A stretch of 39,757 nucleotides of DNA, taken from Terriglobia bacterium. Its GTDB lineage: Bacteria > Acidobacteriota > Terriglobia > Terriglobales > Acidobacteriaceae. The notes below the pieces were generated by a model. The model saw only the letters and a list, made by a program, of their open reading frames with translations. It did not search any database and was not told the DNA's origin. This document shows, in pieces, positions 15,767 through 23,309 of the stretch (position 1 is its first letter; each line of letters starts with the position of its first letter). A program made the position numbers and the translations under genes. Location: the NCBI GenBank assembly GCA_020072815.1, contig JAIQGE010000026.1:1-39757 (forward strand), given 5' to 3'.

Positions 15767-16495
15767 ATGGCCCGTAAAGTCTCACTGTTCGTGCCGTGTT
15801 TTGTTGACCAGCTTCTGCCTGAAGTTGCGGTGGACACGGTCACAGTGCTGCGCCGTATCGGCTGTGAAGTCAGCTTTCCCCCGGACCAAACCTGCTGCGG
15901 ACAGCCCGGCTTCAATTCCGGCTACTGGGATGAAGCGCGCCCCTGCGCCGAGCGTTTCCTGCGCGTGTTCAAAGACGCCGAGTGCATCGTGTGTCCGTCG
16001 GGTTCGTGCACGACAATGGTGCGGGTGTTCTATCCCGAGCTGCTTGCCGCAAGCTCGCACAAGTCTGACGCCGTGGCCATCGGCAAGCGCACGTTTGAGC
16101 TTTCTGAGTTCCTGGTCAAAGTCGCCGGTGTGACCGACGTTGGCGCCAAGTTTCCTCACACCGTTACTTATCACGCCAGTTGCCACGGACTGCGCGAGCT
16201 GAACCTGCGCGATGAACCACTCAAGCTTCTTCGCGGCGTGGCTGGGCTGAAGCTGGTAGACATGGCGCGCCACGACGAATGCTGCGGCTTTGGCGGGACG
16301 TTTGCCACCAAGTTTGAAAGCATTTCCGCGGCGATGGGCGTTTCCAAGGCCGACAACGTCGCGGCCACCGGTGCCGAGTTCGTCACCGCGATTGATCCCA
16401 GTTGTCTGATGCACGTCCAGGGGATTCTGGGAAAGCGCAACGACAAGGCGAAAGCCATTCATCTGGCCAGCATTTTGGCGAGTGAGGGCACATGA
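15767..16495 (+). CDS. lutA: Lactate utilization protein A (CCG-domain Fe-S oxidoreductase subunit)
   Basis: The protein has 242 residues, the normal length for LutA/YkgE. It has two cysteine-rich CCG domains: FVPCFVDQ ... TCCGQPGFNSG in the first half and YHASCHGLREL ... DECCGFGGTFA in the second. Each binds a cubane-type cluster or heterodisulfide-like centre. With LutB and LutC it forms the cytosolic LutABC complex that oxidises L-lactate to pyruvate. It is transcribed with lutB and lutC, but 130 bp of repeat DNA separates lutA from lutB. No clear ribosome binding site precedes the ATG. Confidence 0.9.
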   Translation: MARKVSLFVPCFVDQLLPEVAVDTVTVLRRIGCEVSFPPDQTCCGQPGFNSGYWDEARPCAERFLRVFKDAECIVCPSGSCTTMVRVFYPELLAASSHKSDAVAIGKRTFELSEFLVKVAGVTDVGAKFPHTVTYHASCHGLRELNLRDEPLKLLRGVAGLKLVDMARHDECCGFGGTFATKFESISAAMGVSKADNVAATGAEFVTAIDPSCLMHVQGILGKRNDKAKAIHLASILASEGT

Positions 16496-16499
16496 TGAA

Positions 16500-16608
16500 G
16501 GCTTTTTGTCGCTCCGCTAACGCTGCGCTCCGGCCTACGGCAGTAGGGAAGGAATTTTTCGCGCCCTTAACGGCACGACTGAAGTCGTGCCCTGATACGA
16601 ATCTTCTT
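16500..16608. repeat. Composite intergenic repeat between lutA and lutB
   Basis: It begins with a TTTTTGTCGCTCCGCT block of the type also seen at 1781. It ends with a near-perfect palindrome GGCACGACT-GA-AGTCGTGCC (16572-16591) followed by CTGATACGAATCTTC. The last block recurs at 21392-21410. A hairpin inside an operon could cause partial termination or RNA processing between lutA and lutB; this is inference. Confidence 0.65.
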
Positions 16609-16625
16609 TCCGAGGGGTGTGCACC

Positions 16626-18056
16626 ATGAGCGGCGCGTCGCCTGCCAACCTGGCGGAAAAATTCCTGCGCGACGCGGCGGAGAAGTCCGCTGACCTGGTC
16701 CACCGCGAGATTATCCGCAAGGGCATGGAGAGCTATGACGTGGCGCACCAGAAAGGCCGCGCCCGCTTTGCCGATTGGGAAGCTGCCCGCGCGCGTTGCC
16801 AGGAGATCAAGCGCGAAGCCATCAACAATCTGGACAAGTACCTGCTCCAGTTTGAAGCCAAGGTGATCGAGCACGGCGGCAAAGTTTTCTGGGCCGCCAC
16901 CAGCGAAGAAGCCTGCCAATATGTGACCGAACTTGCGCAGCGCCACAAAGTAAAAACCGTCGTTAAGTCCAAGAGCATGGTCACGGAAGAGATACACCTG
17001 GCGCCGGCGCTGGAGAAAGTCGGCTGCACGGTGTTGGAGACTGACCTGGGTGAATACATTGTCCAGCTTCGGCATGAAGGTCCGTATCATATTGTTACGC
17101 CGGCCATGCATTTAGACCGCAAGCAAATTGGCGATCTTTTTCGCGACAAATTCAACGAACCGAATTTGTCCAACGATCCGCAGGAACTGGTGGCGGCGGC
17201 GCGTCGCCAGCTACGCAAAGCGTTCTTCGCCGCCGAGATGGGCATTTCCGGCGCGAATTTCCTGGTCGCCGACAGCGGCTGCATCGCTGTCAACACCAAC
17301 GAAGGCAATGGACGACTGAGCACCGGAGTCCCGCGCCTGCACGTGGCGGTGACGGGAATCGAAAAAGTCATTCCGCGCCTGGAAGACTTGGCGACTCTGT
17401 GGCCGGTGCTGGCGACGTCGGGCACCGGTCAGCCGATCACCACGTATGCCAGCCTGATCGGCGGGCCCAAGCGTCCGGGTGAAGCCGACGGCCCCACGGA
17501 ATTCCACGTCGTTCTGGTGGACAACGGACGCAGCAGTCTGCTGGCGCATCCGGAAGAACGCGAAGTGCTGCATTGCATCCGCTGCGGCGCGTGCCTGAAC
17601 ATTTGCCCGGTGTTTCGCCACATCGGCGGACACAGCTACGGCACGCCGTATCCTGGACCCATCGGCAGCGTGCTGGTGCCGCAACTCGAAGGCGAAAAGT
17701 TCAAGCATCTTTCTTTCGCGTCGTCGCTGTGCGGCGCGTGCACCAGTGTCTGTCCAGTCAAGATTGATCTGCACCACCATCTGCTGCACAACCGCCGCGA
17801 CTTCACCAAAGCCGGCACGGGCAAACTCACCGACCGTCTCAAGTTCCGCATGTGGAGCGCGGCCATGCGCAGCCCGGCGCTCTACGCCATGGGCGGATGG
17901 TTCACCCGCGCCAGCTTGCGCGCCATTTACGGCATGGGCATGAGCGGCTCCGCGCTGGACCCGATGCGCGCATGGAACCACAGCCGCGCCGGCGTGCCGT
18001 TGCCCAAAGAGTCTTTCCGCGCAAGATGGAAGAAAGGCCTTGGCGATGTCAAATAA
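16626..18056 (+). CDS. lutB: Lactate utilization protein B (Fe-S, LUD-domain subunit)
   Basis: The protein has 476 residues, typical of LutB/YkgF. An N-terminal LUD domain (about residues 60-290, with TVVKSKSMVTEEI and GISGANFLVADSG) is followed by two ferredoxin-type motifs for 4Fe-4S clusters: CIRCGACLNICPVF and CGACTSVCPVKIDLHHHL. The C-terminal tail resembles the YkgF/LutB end. It passes electrons from lactate oxidation. The ATG at 16626 is preceded by GAGGGGT at good spacing; a GTG at 16617 is an alternative. The stop overlaps the start of lutC. Confidence 0.92.
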   Translation: MSGASPANLAEKFLRDAAEKSADLVHREIIRKGMESYDVAHQKGRARFADWEAARARCQEIKREAINNLDKYLLQFEAKVIEHGGKVFWAATSEEACQYVTELAQRHKVKTVVKSKSMVTEEIHLAPALEKVGCTVLETDLGEYIVQLRHEGPYHIVTPAMHLDRKQIGDLFRDKFNEPNLSNDPQELVAAARRQLRKAFFAAEMGISGANFLVADSGCIAVNTNEGNGRLSTGVPRLHVAVTGIEKVIPRLEDLATLWPVLATSGTGQPITTYASLIGGPKRPGEADGPTEFHVVLVDNGRSSLLAHPEEREVLHCIRCGACLNICPVFRHIGGHSYGTPYPGPIGSVLVPQLEGEKFKHLSFASSLCGACTSVCPVKIDLHHHLLHNRRDFTKAGTGKLTDRLKFRMWSAAMRSPALYAMGGWFTRASLRAIYGMGMSGSALDPMRAWNHSRAGVPLPKESFRARWKKGLGDVK

Positions 18057-18705
18057 TCCCAGCCGCGAATTGATTCTCGAGCGCATTCGCGCCGGGCTGA
18101 AAGCCGCTCCGGCAGCGCCCGCGACTGCGGTGGCGTCGTTTGAGCAAGCCGCGCCGATCTTTCGTCTGGTGGAAAAGCCGCTGGAGCGTTTCCAGCAGGA
18201 AGCCAAAGCCAACCTGATGGAGGTTTTCCCGGCGGCGGACGCGTCCGCCAGCGTGCAATGTCTTTCGCGTGTGGTGCAGGCGCTTCCCCAGGGAGAAATC
18301 TTTGTTCAGGACGCTCCGGTGCTTCGCCGCATGGTGGACGCGGCGCGCATCAACCGTCCGGTGCGCTGGTCATTCCAGGGCGGGCCCACGGAGGCGTCAC
18401 AAGCCACCGTCACGCTGGCCGACGCGCTGATTGCGCAGACCGGATCCATCTTTGTGACGGCCGCCTGCGGCGGACGCGGCGCGTCCGTGGTGGCGCCGGT
18501 GCATATCGTGTTCGCGACCACCGGCCAGATCGTCCCTGACCTGCTCACCGCGCTGCGCAACGCCAAGCAGCAAAACAAGCTCGACCAAAACTCCTTCGCC
18601 TGCGTGATCAGCGGCTCCAGCCGCACCGCCGACATCGAAAAGATCCTGGTCCAGGGCGCCCACGGGCCAACGCGGCTGGTGGTGATTCTGCAGAGCGGCG
18701 GGTAG
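18046..18705 (+). CDS. lutC: Lactate utilization protein C (LUD domain)
   Basis: The protein has 219 residues, slightly shorter than Bacillus LutC. The single LUD domain is recognised by LADALIAQTGSIFVTA and the C-terminal FACVISGSSRTADIEKILVQGAHGP, the family's diagnostic SGPSRTADIE-like motif. It is the third subunit of the lactate oxidase complex. The ATG at 18046 overlaps the lutB stop by 11 bp, indicating translational coupling. Confidence 0.92.
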   Translation: MSNNPSRELILERIRAGLKAAPAAPATAVASFEQAAPIFRLVEKPLERFQQEAKANLMEVFPAADASASVQCLSRVVQALPQGEIFVQDAPVLRRMVDAARINRPVRWSFQGGPTEASQATVTLADALIAQTGSIFVTAACGGRGASVVAPVHIVFATTGQIVPDLLTALRNAKQQNKLDQNSFACVISGSSRTADIEKILVQGAHGPTRLVVILQSGG

Positions 18706-18725
18706 GCGAAGCGCCTGATTGCCGT

Positions 18726-18772
18726 GATCGGAAAAACCCTTAACCACAAAGGACACGAAGGAACACGAAGAA
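18726..18772 (+). repeat. Dispersed 45-bp 'accacaaaggacacgaagg' repeat, copy 1
   Basis: The core is ATCGGAAAAACCCTTAACCA, then the CAAAGGACACGAAGGAACAC block. Related copies are at 21445, 22041 and 22105. In any frame it encodes the NHKGHEGTRR type of peptide that is often mispredicted as protein. It is not a gene. Confidence 0.75.
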
Positions 18773-18821
18773 CAGGACGGGGTGGCCTGCGCTTTTGCCC
18801 GGTTTTGGCGAAGCGTGGGGA

Positions 18822-19562
18822 TCAAACGGCTAAATTGAGAGCTTGCTGTGTGGCGATTTCCCCAGCGCTGATCAGCCGTTCGGTTGAGCGGCGGCCGGGC
18901 ACGTATCCCGCCAGCGGAACACGAGGCTGGATGACCAAGTCAGCCGCCTGGACCGATCGCAGATAGTGATTCGGGTAGAACCACTGATTGGCGCGGCGGG
19001 CGGAGTTGAATCCAAGCTGGCGGGCGAACGCGCTCCAGGCCCATACGTCGGACGCGATCACGAATTCCGCGCCCAGTTTGCGGCAGGCTTCAGTAGGAAG
19101 AACGCAGGAGATTCCGCCGTCTTTGAGTTTTTCGCCTTCGCGCAGCACCGGCCAGCGCAATCCAACGAGAGCGCAACTGGCGTTGATCGCGGACGCCAGG
19201 TTGCCGGCAAGCAGCACGCGCGGTTGCTGGTCAGCCGTCGCAGTAGCTACGGCCGCAAACGGCAGGCTGAGATCAGAAAATTCAAGCGGCAAGCGCTGCC
19301 GGCAGAAACTTTCAATGCCTCGGCCGTTCAACAGGCTGGGCCAGAAGACGTCGTGGGCCATGGCGGTGAGCCCTTGCCAGCCCATCCCGGCAGCCATCCC
19401 CGCGCCGACGAGGCTCCCGGCGCTGGTTCCAGTCACCACGCAGGGATGTATGCCCAACTCAGCCAGGGCTTTGATGACTCCGATGTGCGCGATGCCGCGG
19501 ACCGATCCTCCGCTGAGCGCCAGACCGACGCGCAGGGAACGGAGGTGGGCGAGGTTCGGCAT
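18822..19562 (-). CDS. Patatin-like phospholipase (RssA-like)
   Basis: The protein has 246 residues from the ATG at 19562. It has the oxyanion loop GLALSGGSVRGIAHIGV, the nucleophile elbow GTSAG (GxSxG) and the Asp of the Ser-Asp dyad in KDGGISC. It is predicted to be a soluble acyl-lipid hydrolase. A TTG start at 19607 would add 15 residues. Upstream on the minus strand a TATAAT (19573-19578) ends only about 10 bases before the ATG, so the message may be leaderless. The gene is convergent with lutC and divergent from the AlbA_2 gene. Confidence 0.85.
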   Translation of the reverse strand: MPNLAHLRSLRVGLALSGGSVRGIAHIGVIKALAELGIHPCVVTGTSAGSLVGAGMAAGMGWQGLTAMAHDVFWPSLLNGRGIESFCRQRLPLEFSDLSLPFAAVATATADQQPRVLLAGNLASAINASCALVGLRWPVLREGEKLKDGGISCVLPTEACRKLGAEFVIASDVWAWSAFARQLGFNSARRANQWFYPNHYLRSVQAADLVIQPRVPLAGYVPGRRSTERLISAGEIATQQALNLAV

Positions 19563-19751
19563 CGATAGGTCAATTATAGTGGTGAGCGAATAAAGACGGC
19601 TACACAAGGAAGAGCACGTCGCATGCAGTTGGTAGGATGCTTGTATTCCACTCTTTCGCCGAAGCTGAAAAACCAGCTGCCAGCTTCCGCGAAAGGATGG
19701 GGCGCCCGGCTAACCACATTCTTGATACATTTGGAAGGACAACGAACGGGA

Positions 19752-21110
19752 ATGGAAATTGACGACAACATTCACGAAGCCCTGTTCTCGGACACCACAC
19801 TGACCCTTGGTGAACTCCACTGGACGGTACTGAAGGCTGCCAGGACCATGGAGCGGGAACGATGGGACAAGGTGGAACTCGAATTTGGATGTCGGTATGA
19901 GGACACGGAATTCGGCAAAGAAATTGGAATGGATGAAATCCACTGGTGGATTTTCGAAAAAGAGCCTGATATCGATGAATTGCTTGCAAAATCGGAGGAG
20001 GCGCTGAAAGCGGCTCAGGTTCTGAAAGTCGCCTCTGCGAACTTTAAAGCGAGCGAGCCAGAGTCATACCAGAAATTACTCTTGAGCCTCCGAAATTTCG
20101 CGGAGCAGCACCGGAATCAAATCGATGCATTACACGATTACGTGATGTGGCTTGCGAAGCGCCATCCGATGGCCCCACGCATACTGTTCACGTACCGTGT
20201 CTGGGGATCTACTCGGATGGCTGATCGCGATTTCAATGTTGACAATGAAGAAACGGCCCGGTCGGACTTGAGCAAACTACGCGCGGTCACCGAAATAGTT
20301 TTGGGCGTTCGGCATAGTGGATGGCTTGTGTACGACAAGGTGGAGGGGGAGTTGGGCTACGAAATGTACGAGAGCATGGACCCTGAAGACACGCCGGACG
20401 ACGCCGTGATTGTGGTTCCTGAGGGACAGGTGGTCAGAAGAACAGCGTACGAAGTGTACGACAACTGCGCCACGTATTTCGCTGAAACCAGGGATTCTCT
20501 GAGGAACATTGTTGTTGATATTTACAAGATGAAAGACCAGCGGGACCTGTTTCAAAGCGACAAGTTCTGGCGGGAATTCATCCCAAAGGCGGCAAAGGCG
20601 AAAACGGCCGAACAGCAGCTATGGGACTTCAAGGAAACGCTCACGGTTTGGCATCCTGTGAAAAACGAGGAGGATCGACGTAAGGCGAGGGTCATATTCG
20701 CGGAGGATGTTGCAAGTTTTGCGAACACGTCTGGCGGAGTTCTCGTTGTCGGCGTCACTGACAAACGAGAGATCGTGGGGATAGGGGATGGAAAAGAGCT
20801 GGAAAATCGGTTGAAAGTTGCGCGAGACGTTATTGCGGCGCATCTCAACTACGATCACGAGATCGCTTTGTTTCGACAAGTTGCCGTTGGAGAAAAAAAC
20901 CAAGAGAAGATTTGCTTGGTTGTCGTGATTTCGCAAGCCTATAAGCCAGTTGCGGTAAATGACGGTGCAGGTCGCTTTTCATACCCGGTTAGGCGGGAAA
21001 CGGGAATTAGTCGGGTAGCGAGAGAAGATGTTCCGATTGGGAAGCTTCATCTCAAGAGCGATAATCGTGACTTTATGAGCGGACTCAAACAATTCGTCCG
21101 TGACAATTGA
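19752..21110 (+). CDS. AlbA_2 (Schlafen-type) putative DNA-binding protein with novel N-terminal region
   Basis: The protein has 452 residues from the ATG at 19752; an ATG at 19623 would add 43 residues with unconvincing composition. The last 150 residues form an AlbA_2 domain: LWDFKETLTVWH, then EDVASFANTSGGVLVVGVTD with the G-G-x-L/I-x-x-G-V core, and YPVRRETGISRV near the end. In other proteins AlbA_2 domains bind nucleic acid and occur in transcription regulators and defence proteins. The first 300 residues are acidic, rich in Trp and Tyr, and I do not recognise them. The gene's GC content is visibly lower than that of its neighbours, and it lies beside a repeat island and tmRNA, which suggests acquisition. 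A single-gene role (defence or regulation) is speculative. Confidence 0.75.
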   Translation: MEIDDNIHEALFSDTTLTLGELHWTVLKAARTMERERWDKVELEFGCRYEDTEFGKEIGMDEIHWWIFEKEPDIDELLAKSEEALKAAQVLKVASANFKASEPESYQKLLLSLRNFAEQHRNQIDALHDYVMWLAKRHPMAPRILFTYRVWGSTRMADRDFNVDNEETARSDLSKLRAVTEIVLGVRHSGWLVYDKVEGELGYEMYESMDPEDTPDDAVIVVPEGQVVRRTAYEVYDNCATYFAETRDSLRNIVVDIYKMKDQRDLFQSDKFWREFIPKAAKAKTAEQQLWDFKETLTVWHPVKNEEDRRKARVIFAEDVASFANTSGGVLVVGVTDKREIVGIGDGKELENRLKVARDVIAAHLNYDHEIALFRQVAVGEKNQEKICLVVVISQAYKPVAVNDGAGRFSYPVRRETGISRVAREDVPIGKLHLKSDNRDFMSGLKQFVRDN

Positions 21111-21375
21111 GGAGTCAAGGCCCGGCCGGTGCCGCATCCTTCCTTTTCGCTTTTTCGTTCTCTCGCCTGATTCGCCAACTTTCACCGGTCCTTCTTCTGC
21201 GCCGTCGCTTCTCCTCAACGCGTAATCAAGCCCTCTGGGCACAACGTGATTTGATTACTAACCCTTGCATTTGATTTTTGCGCTCCGGCTGCGCCTGCGC
21301 GGGCCTTCGGCAGAGTGGAAGTTGTTGTCGTCGAAGCTTGTCGGCCCTTTTTCGCTTCGCTCACCCCTGCCTGAA

Positions 21376-21411
21376 GGCACGGGCTGGGTCGTGCCCTGAT
21401 ACGAATCTTCC
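21376..21411. repeat. GGCACG hairpin plus CCTGATACGAATCTTC, second copy
   Basis: GGCACG (21376-21381) pairs with CGTGCC (21390-21395), then CTGATACGAATCTTC follows as at 16592-16606. The loop differs between copies while the stem ends and tail are kept. A degenerate third copy (CCGTGTCCTGATCCGAGAATC) lies near 30664-30684. Confidence 0.65.
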
Positions 21412-21444
21412 AGAATCGCCGACATCGCGCGTGATCGCAACGTC

Positions 21445-21488
21445 ATCGGAAAACCTTAACCACAAAGGACACGAAGGAACACGAAGAG
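21445..21488 (+). repeat. Dispersed 45-bp repeat, copy 2
   Basis: This is nearly identical to 18726-18772 (ATCGGAAAACCTTAACCACA, then AAGGACACGAAGGAACACGA). No coding function. Confidence 0.75.
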
Positions 21489-21749
21489 CAGCTCAGAAGA
21501 AAAACTGCGATGGGAAGGGAAGCTGGACAGGTGTGGCGGGCTATCGCGACGCTGGAGCGGAGCCGATCCCTCACGCGTCTGGGGCTTCACCAAGGCTCGC
21601 CTCAGCGGTTCGGGATGGCACGTCTTGGACTAGGGGGCTTTGTGCAGACCGAGATGAACCTTTTTGTCCCAAAGGACACTTGACAGGCGGGCGCGAGAAT
21701 GAACTTCTTCGCAATAGCTAAGACGAATATATAACGATAAAATAGCTAG

Positions 21750-21777
21750 GTATTTAGTACTTAGTATTTGGTATTTA
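21750..21777 (+). repeat. Heptanucleotide tandem repeat
   Basis: There are four 7-bp units: GTATTTA, GTACTTA, GTATTTG, GTATTTA. It is AT-rich inside a GC-rich genome. Similar short heptamer arrays are known from other bacterial intergenic regions. No function is apparent. Confidence 0.75.
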
Positions 21778-22040
21778 GCAAAACCGGGACCGCCCAGGCG
21801 GGTGCTTTTTCGGGGCTCTTTGAAAAATTGGTCAGAAACCGCCTGGTGGCGTTAAGTACCTGTGGGTGATGGAGTTAACGGTGGATATTACTAGTCAGAT
21901 AACAGTTGGGTGACCGTTGGGTCGAATGGAATAACCCCTGTGTTTGCAACAGTCGGTAGGCCCCCGGGGTGGGGGGGGTGAAGGGATGGTGATTGGCGAG
22001 ATGGTTAACAGGTCAAACGAGCCGCTGGTCATCGTCGTCA

Positions 22041-22084
22041 ATCGGAAGGACCTTAACCACGAAGGACACGAAGGAACACAAAGG
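22041..22084 (+). repeat. Dispersed 45-bp repeat, copy 3
   Basis: ATCGGAAGGACCTTAACCAC is followed by GAAGGACACGAAGGAACACA. It is diverged from copies 1 and 2 at a few positions. Confidence 0.7.
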
Positions 22085-22104
22085 GCCGCAGGGAGGCCGC
22101 CGAC

Positions 22105-22149
22105 ATCGGGAAAACCTCAAACCGCAGAGGACACAGAGAAGCACGGAGG
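22105..22149 (+). repeat. Dispersed 45-bp repeat, copy 4 (diverged)
   Basis: ATCGGGAAAACCTCAAACCG is followed by CAGAGGACACAGAGAAGCAC. It has the same layout as copies 1-3 with more substitutions, and lies only 64 bp after copy 3 in direct orientation. Confidence 0.6.
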
Positions 22150-22200
22150 ATCGGGAACACACAGCCGGGGGCGGCTGTGCCACACGGCTTTCACCCAGGT

Positions 22201-22231
22201 TAAGGGCGAGGCCTCTGATCGGCCGAGCCCG
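22201..22231 (+). repeat. G-A mismatch hairpin repeat, copy 2
   Basis: GGGC-GA-GGCC (22204-22213), a 7-nt loop, then GGCC-GA-GCCC (22221-22230). The two 4-bp helices are perfect and separated by a symmetric GA/GA internal step. The downstream sequence GCTGCATCAGGCACAGA is related to that after copy 1. Confidence 0.65.
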
Positions 22232-22300
22232 CTGCATCAGGCACAGAAGACTCCAAAATCGAAGCAGAGAACGTAGGACGAAGCGGCAAGACTAGAAGAT

Positions 22301-22331
22301 TAAGGGCGAGGCCAAACATGGGCCGAGCCCG
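22301..22331 (+). repeat. G-A mismatch hairpin repeat, copy 3
   Basis: The geometry is identical to copy 2 (GGGC-GA-GGCC at 22304-22313, 7-nt loop, GGCC-GA-GCCC at 22321-22330), but the loop sequence differs completely. It lies exactly 100 bp downstream of copy 2 in the same orientation. Conserved stems with a free loop suggest that the fold matters. Confidence 0.65.
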
Positions 22332-22403
22332 TCGTGTCGGGCGCTGAACCATCTGCGAGTTTTCGGGAATCGCTAGCGGTTTGTCGCGAAGCGACCAAAA
22401 GAA

Positions 22404-22775
22404 TGGTGGAGGCGGTGGGAGTTGAACCCACGTCCGAAAATGTTACTGGTCAAGAGCCTACATACTTAGTCCGTTCACCCGACGGGAGTTACCCCGCCAG
22501 ATTCGCGGCTTGCGCTCAGAACGGACAAGAAACGCAAATCGCTAGCCCGTGAATTTTTCCGGAGGCCCCCGGACGTAGGGCCAACAGATGAGCCTACTGT
22601 GTGACGCCCTTTCACAGCCCATAGGCGAAGCTGTGGAGAGCGGCTACTTATTTAATTAAGCAGCGTATGCAAACTGGTTAGAGTTGGCAATTATCGTTTT
22701 TGCACCATTTACGGGAGAATGCGCCCCGGTATGCCTCTTGGCCGCAAGCATTTCCGTCGAAGCCGTGACGCCCCC
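22404..22775 (-). ncRNA. ssrA: Transfer-messenger RNA (tmRNA)
   Basis: This is a 372-nt tmRNA on the minus strand that rescues ribosomes stalled on broken mRNAs together with SmpB. The 5' end GGGGGCG (22775-22769) pairs with CGCCTCC just before the encoded CCA (22404-22406) to form the acceptor stem, with one G-U pair. The tRNA-like T arm reads GGGTTCAACTCCC. Near the 5' end ACGGCTTCGACGG is the typical D-loop segment. The tag reading frame (22656-22688) encodes ANSNQFAYAA and a TAA stop, and a ring of pseudoknot-forming GC segments follows. It is one-piece rather than permuted. I could not identify a convincing promoter upstream. Confidence 0.95.
22656..22688 (-). other. tmRNA proteolysis-tag reading frame
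   Basis: The resume codon is GCC (22688-22686). The codons read ANSNQFAYAA, then TAA. The length of ten residues matches the E. coli tag (ANDENYALAA), as do the AN start and the hydrophobic -AA end recognised by ClpXP/ClpAP. Resume codon placement is inferred by analogy. Confidence 0.8.
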
Positions 22776-23309
22776 ATTGACCTGCCCATCGCCACCGTTG
22801 CGCGGCATGGGCCGGTTCGGAAAAGGACTTGTGACCGTCCTTTGTCAAAGATCTACTACTACCTTAGACACGGACCTCCGCCGCGTCAATGATTAGATGA
22901 TCGCGACGACCGGAACGACTCAGCGCAAAAGCATGATGGGGCGAGACAAAGCGGATGGCGCCTTTCAATCGTCAATTTTGGCAATTCCGGCGATTTTGGC
23001 AATCCCCTGGCCGGCTGGCCCACACCTCGCCCGTTGCATCATCCCACTGCGCCGGCGATGATCACCCGATCACCCGATTCTCACGTCCCCTTGGTGATTG
23101 CGGTCACTGACTCCAGCATCTTGCAAGACAGATACTTAACACGAGATGGGCATTCGGCTGGGGGGACTGTATATGCGGTGTCCGATCCTCGCGTCCAGAA
23201 ATTTTATCAATGTCGGAGTGGTTGTTTCGCTTCGTCCCTGCCCAGCAGGTCCCCTCTTTTCCATAGAACTCTCGGACGACCGAAACCATCATCACGAAAG
23301 GAACTCCCC
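22776..23309. other. 534-bp intergenic region between tmRNA and protease
   Basis: I see no gene. It should contain the leftward ssrA promoter and the rightward protease promoter, but neither is clear by eye; a minus-strand TTGACA near 22846 has no matching -10. Short direct repeats (ATTTTGGCAAT twice around 22977-23003, GATCACCC twice near 23059) are present. Confidence 0.5.

Larger units (their letters stand above)
21111..22403. other. Gene-free repeat island next to tmRNA
   Basis: The stretch is 1.29 kb without a supportable gene. It contains a composite TCGCTTCGCT/GGCACG hairpin repeat (21376-21411), three copies of the 'accacaaaggacacgaagg' repeat, a four-unit heptanucleotide repeat (21750-21777), a G-rich tract (21963-21978) and two G-A mismatch hairpins 100 bp apart (22201 and 22301). 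It looks like a site where small repeats have accumulated. Confidence 0.6.

Noticed and set aside
21963-21978. G-rich tract as a G-quadruplex
   Set aside because: It has two runs only (GGGG and a long G run), so four separated G tracts are lacking; it may be a slippage-prone homopolymer instead.
21944-22295. 100- to 110-residue frames with DLNHEGHEGTQRA motifs
   Set aside because: They are translations of the dispersed repeat and are not real proteins.
22334-22552. 72-residue plus-strand frame over the tmRNA 3' half
   Set aside because: It lies antisense to the tRNA-like domain; its sequence (VEVPTSEN type) is the classic false frame from tRNA/tmRNA ends.
22404-22775. Integration (att) site at ssrA
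   Set aside because: I looked for a second copy of the ssrA 3' end (GGTGGGAGTTGAACCCACG) in the neighbouring sequence and saw none; no integrase with a catalytic domain is in the window.
22840-22860. TTGACA near 22846 as the ssrA promoter
   Set aside because: No -10 box follows at 16-18 bp, and it lies about 70 bp from the mature 5' end.
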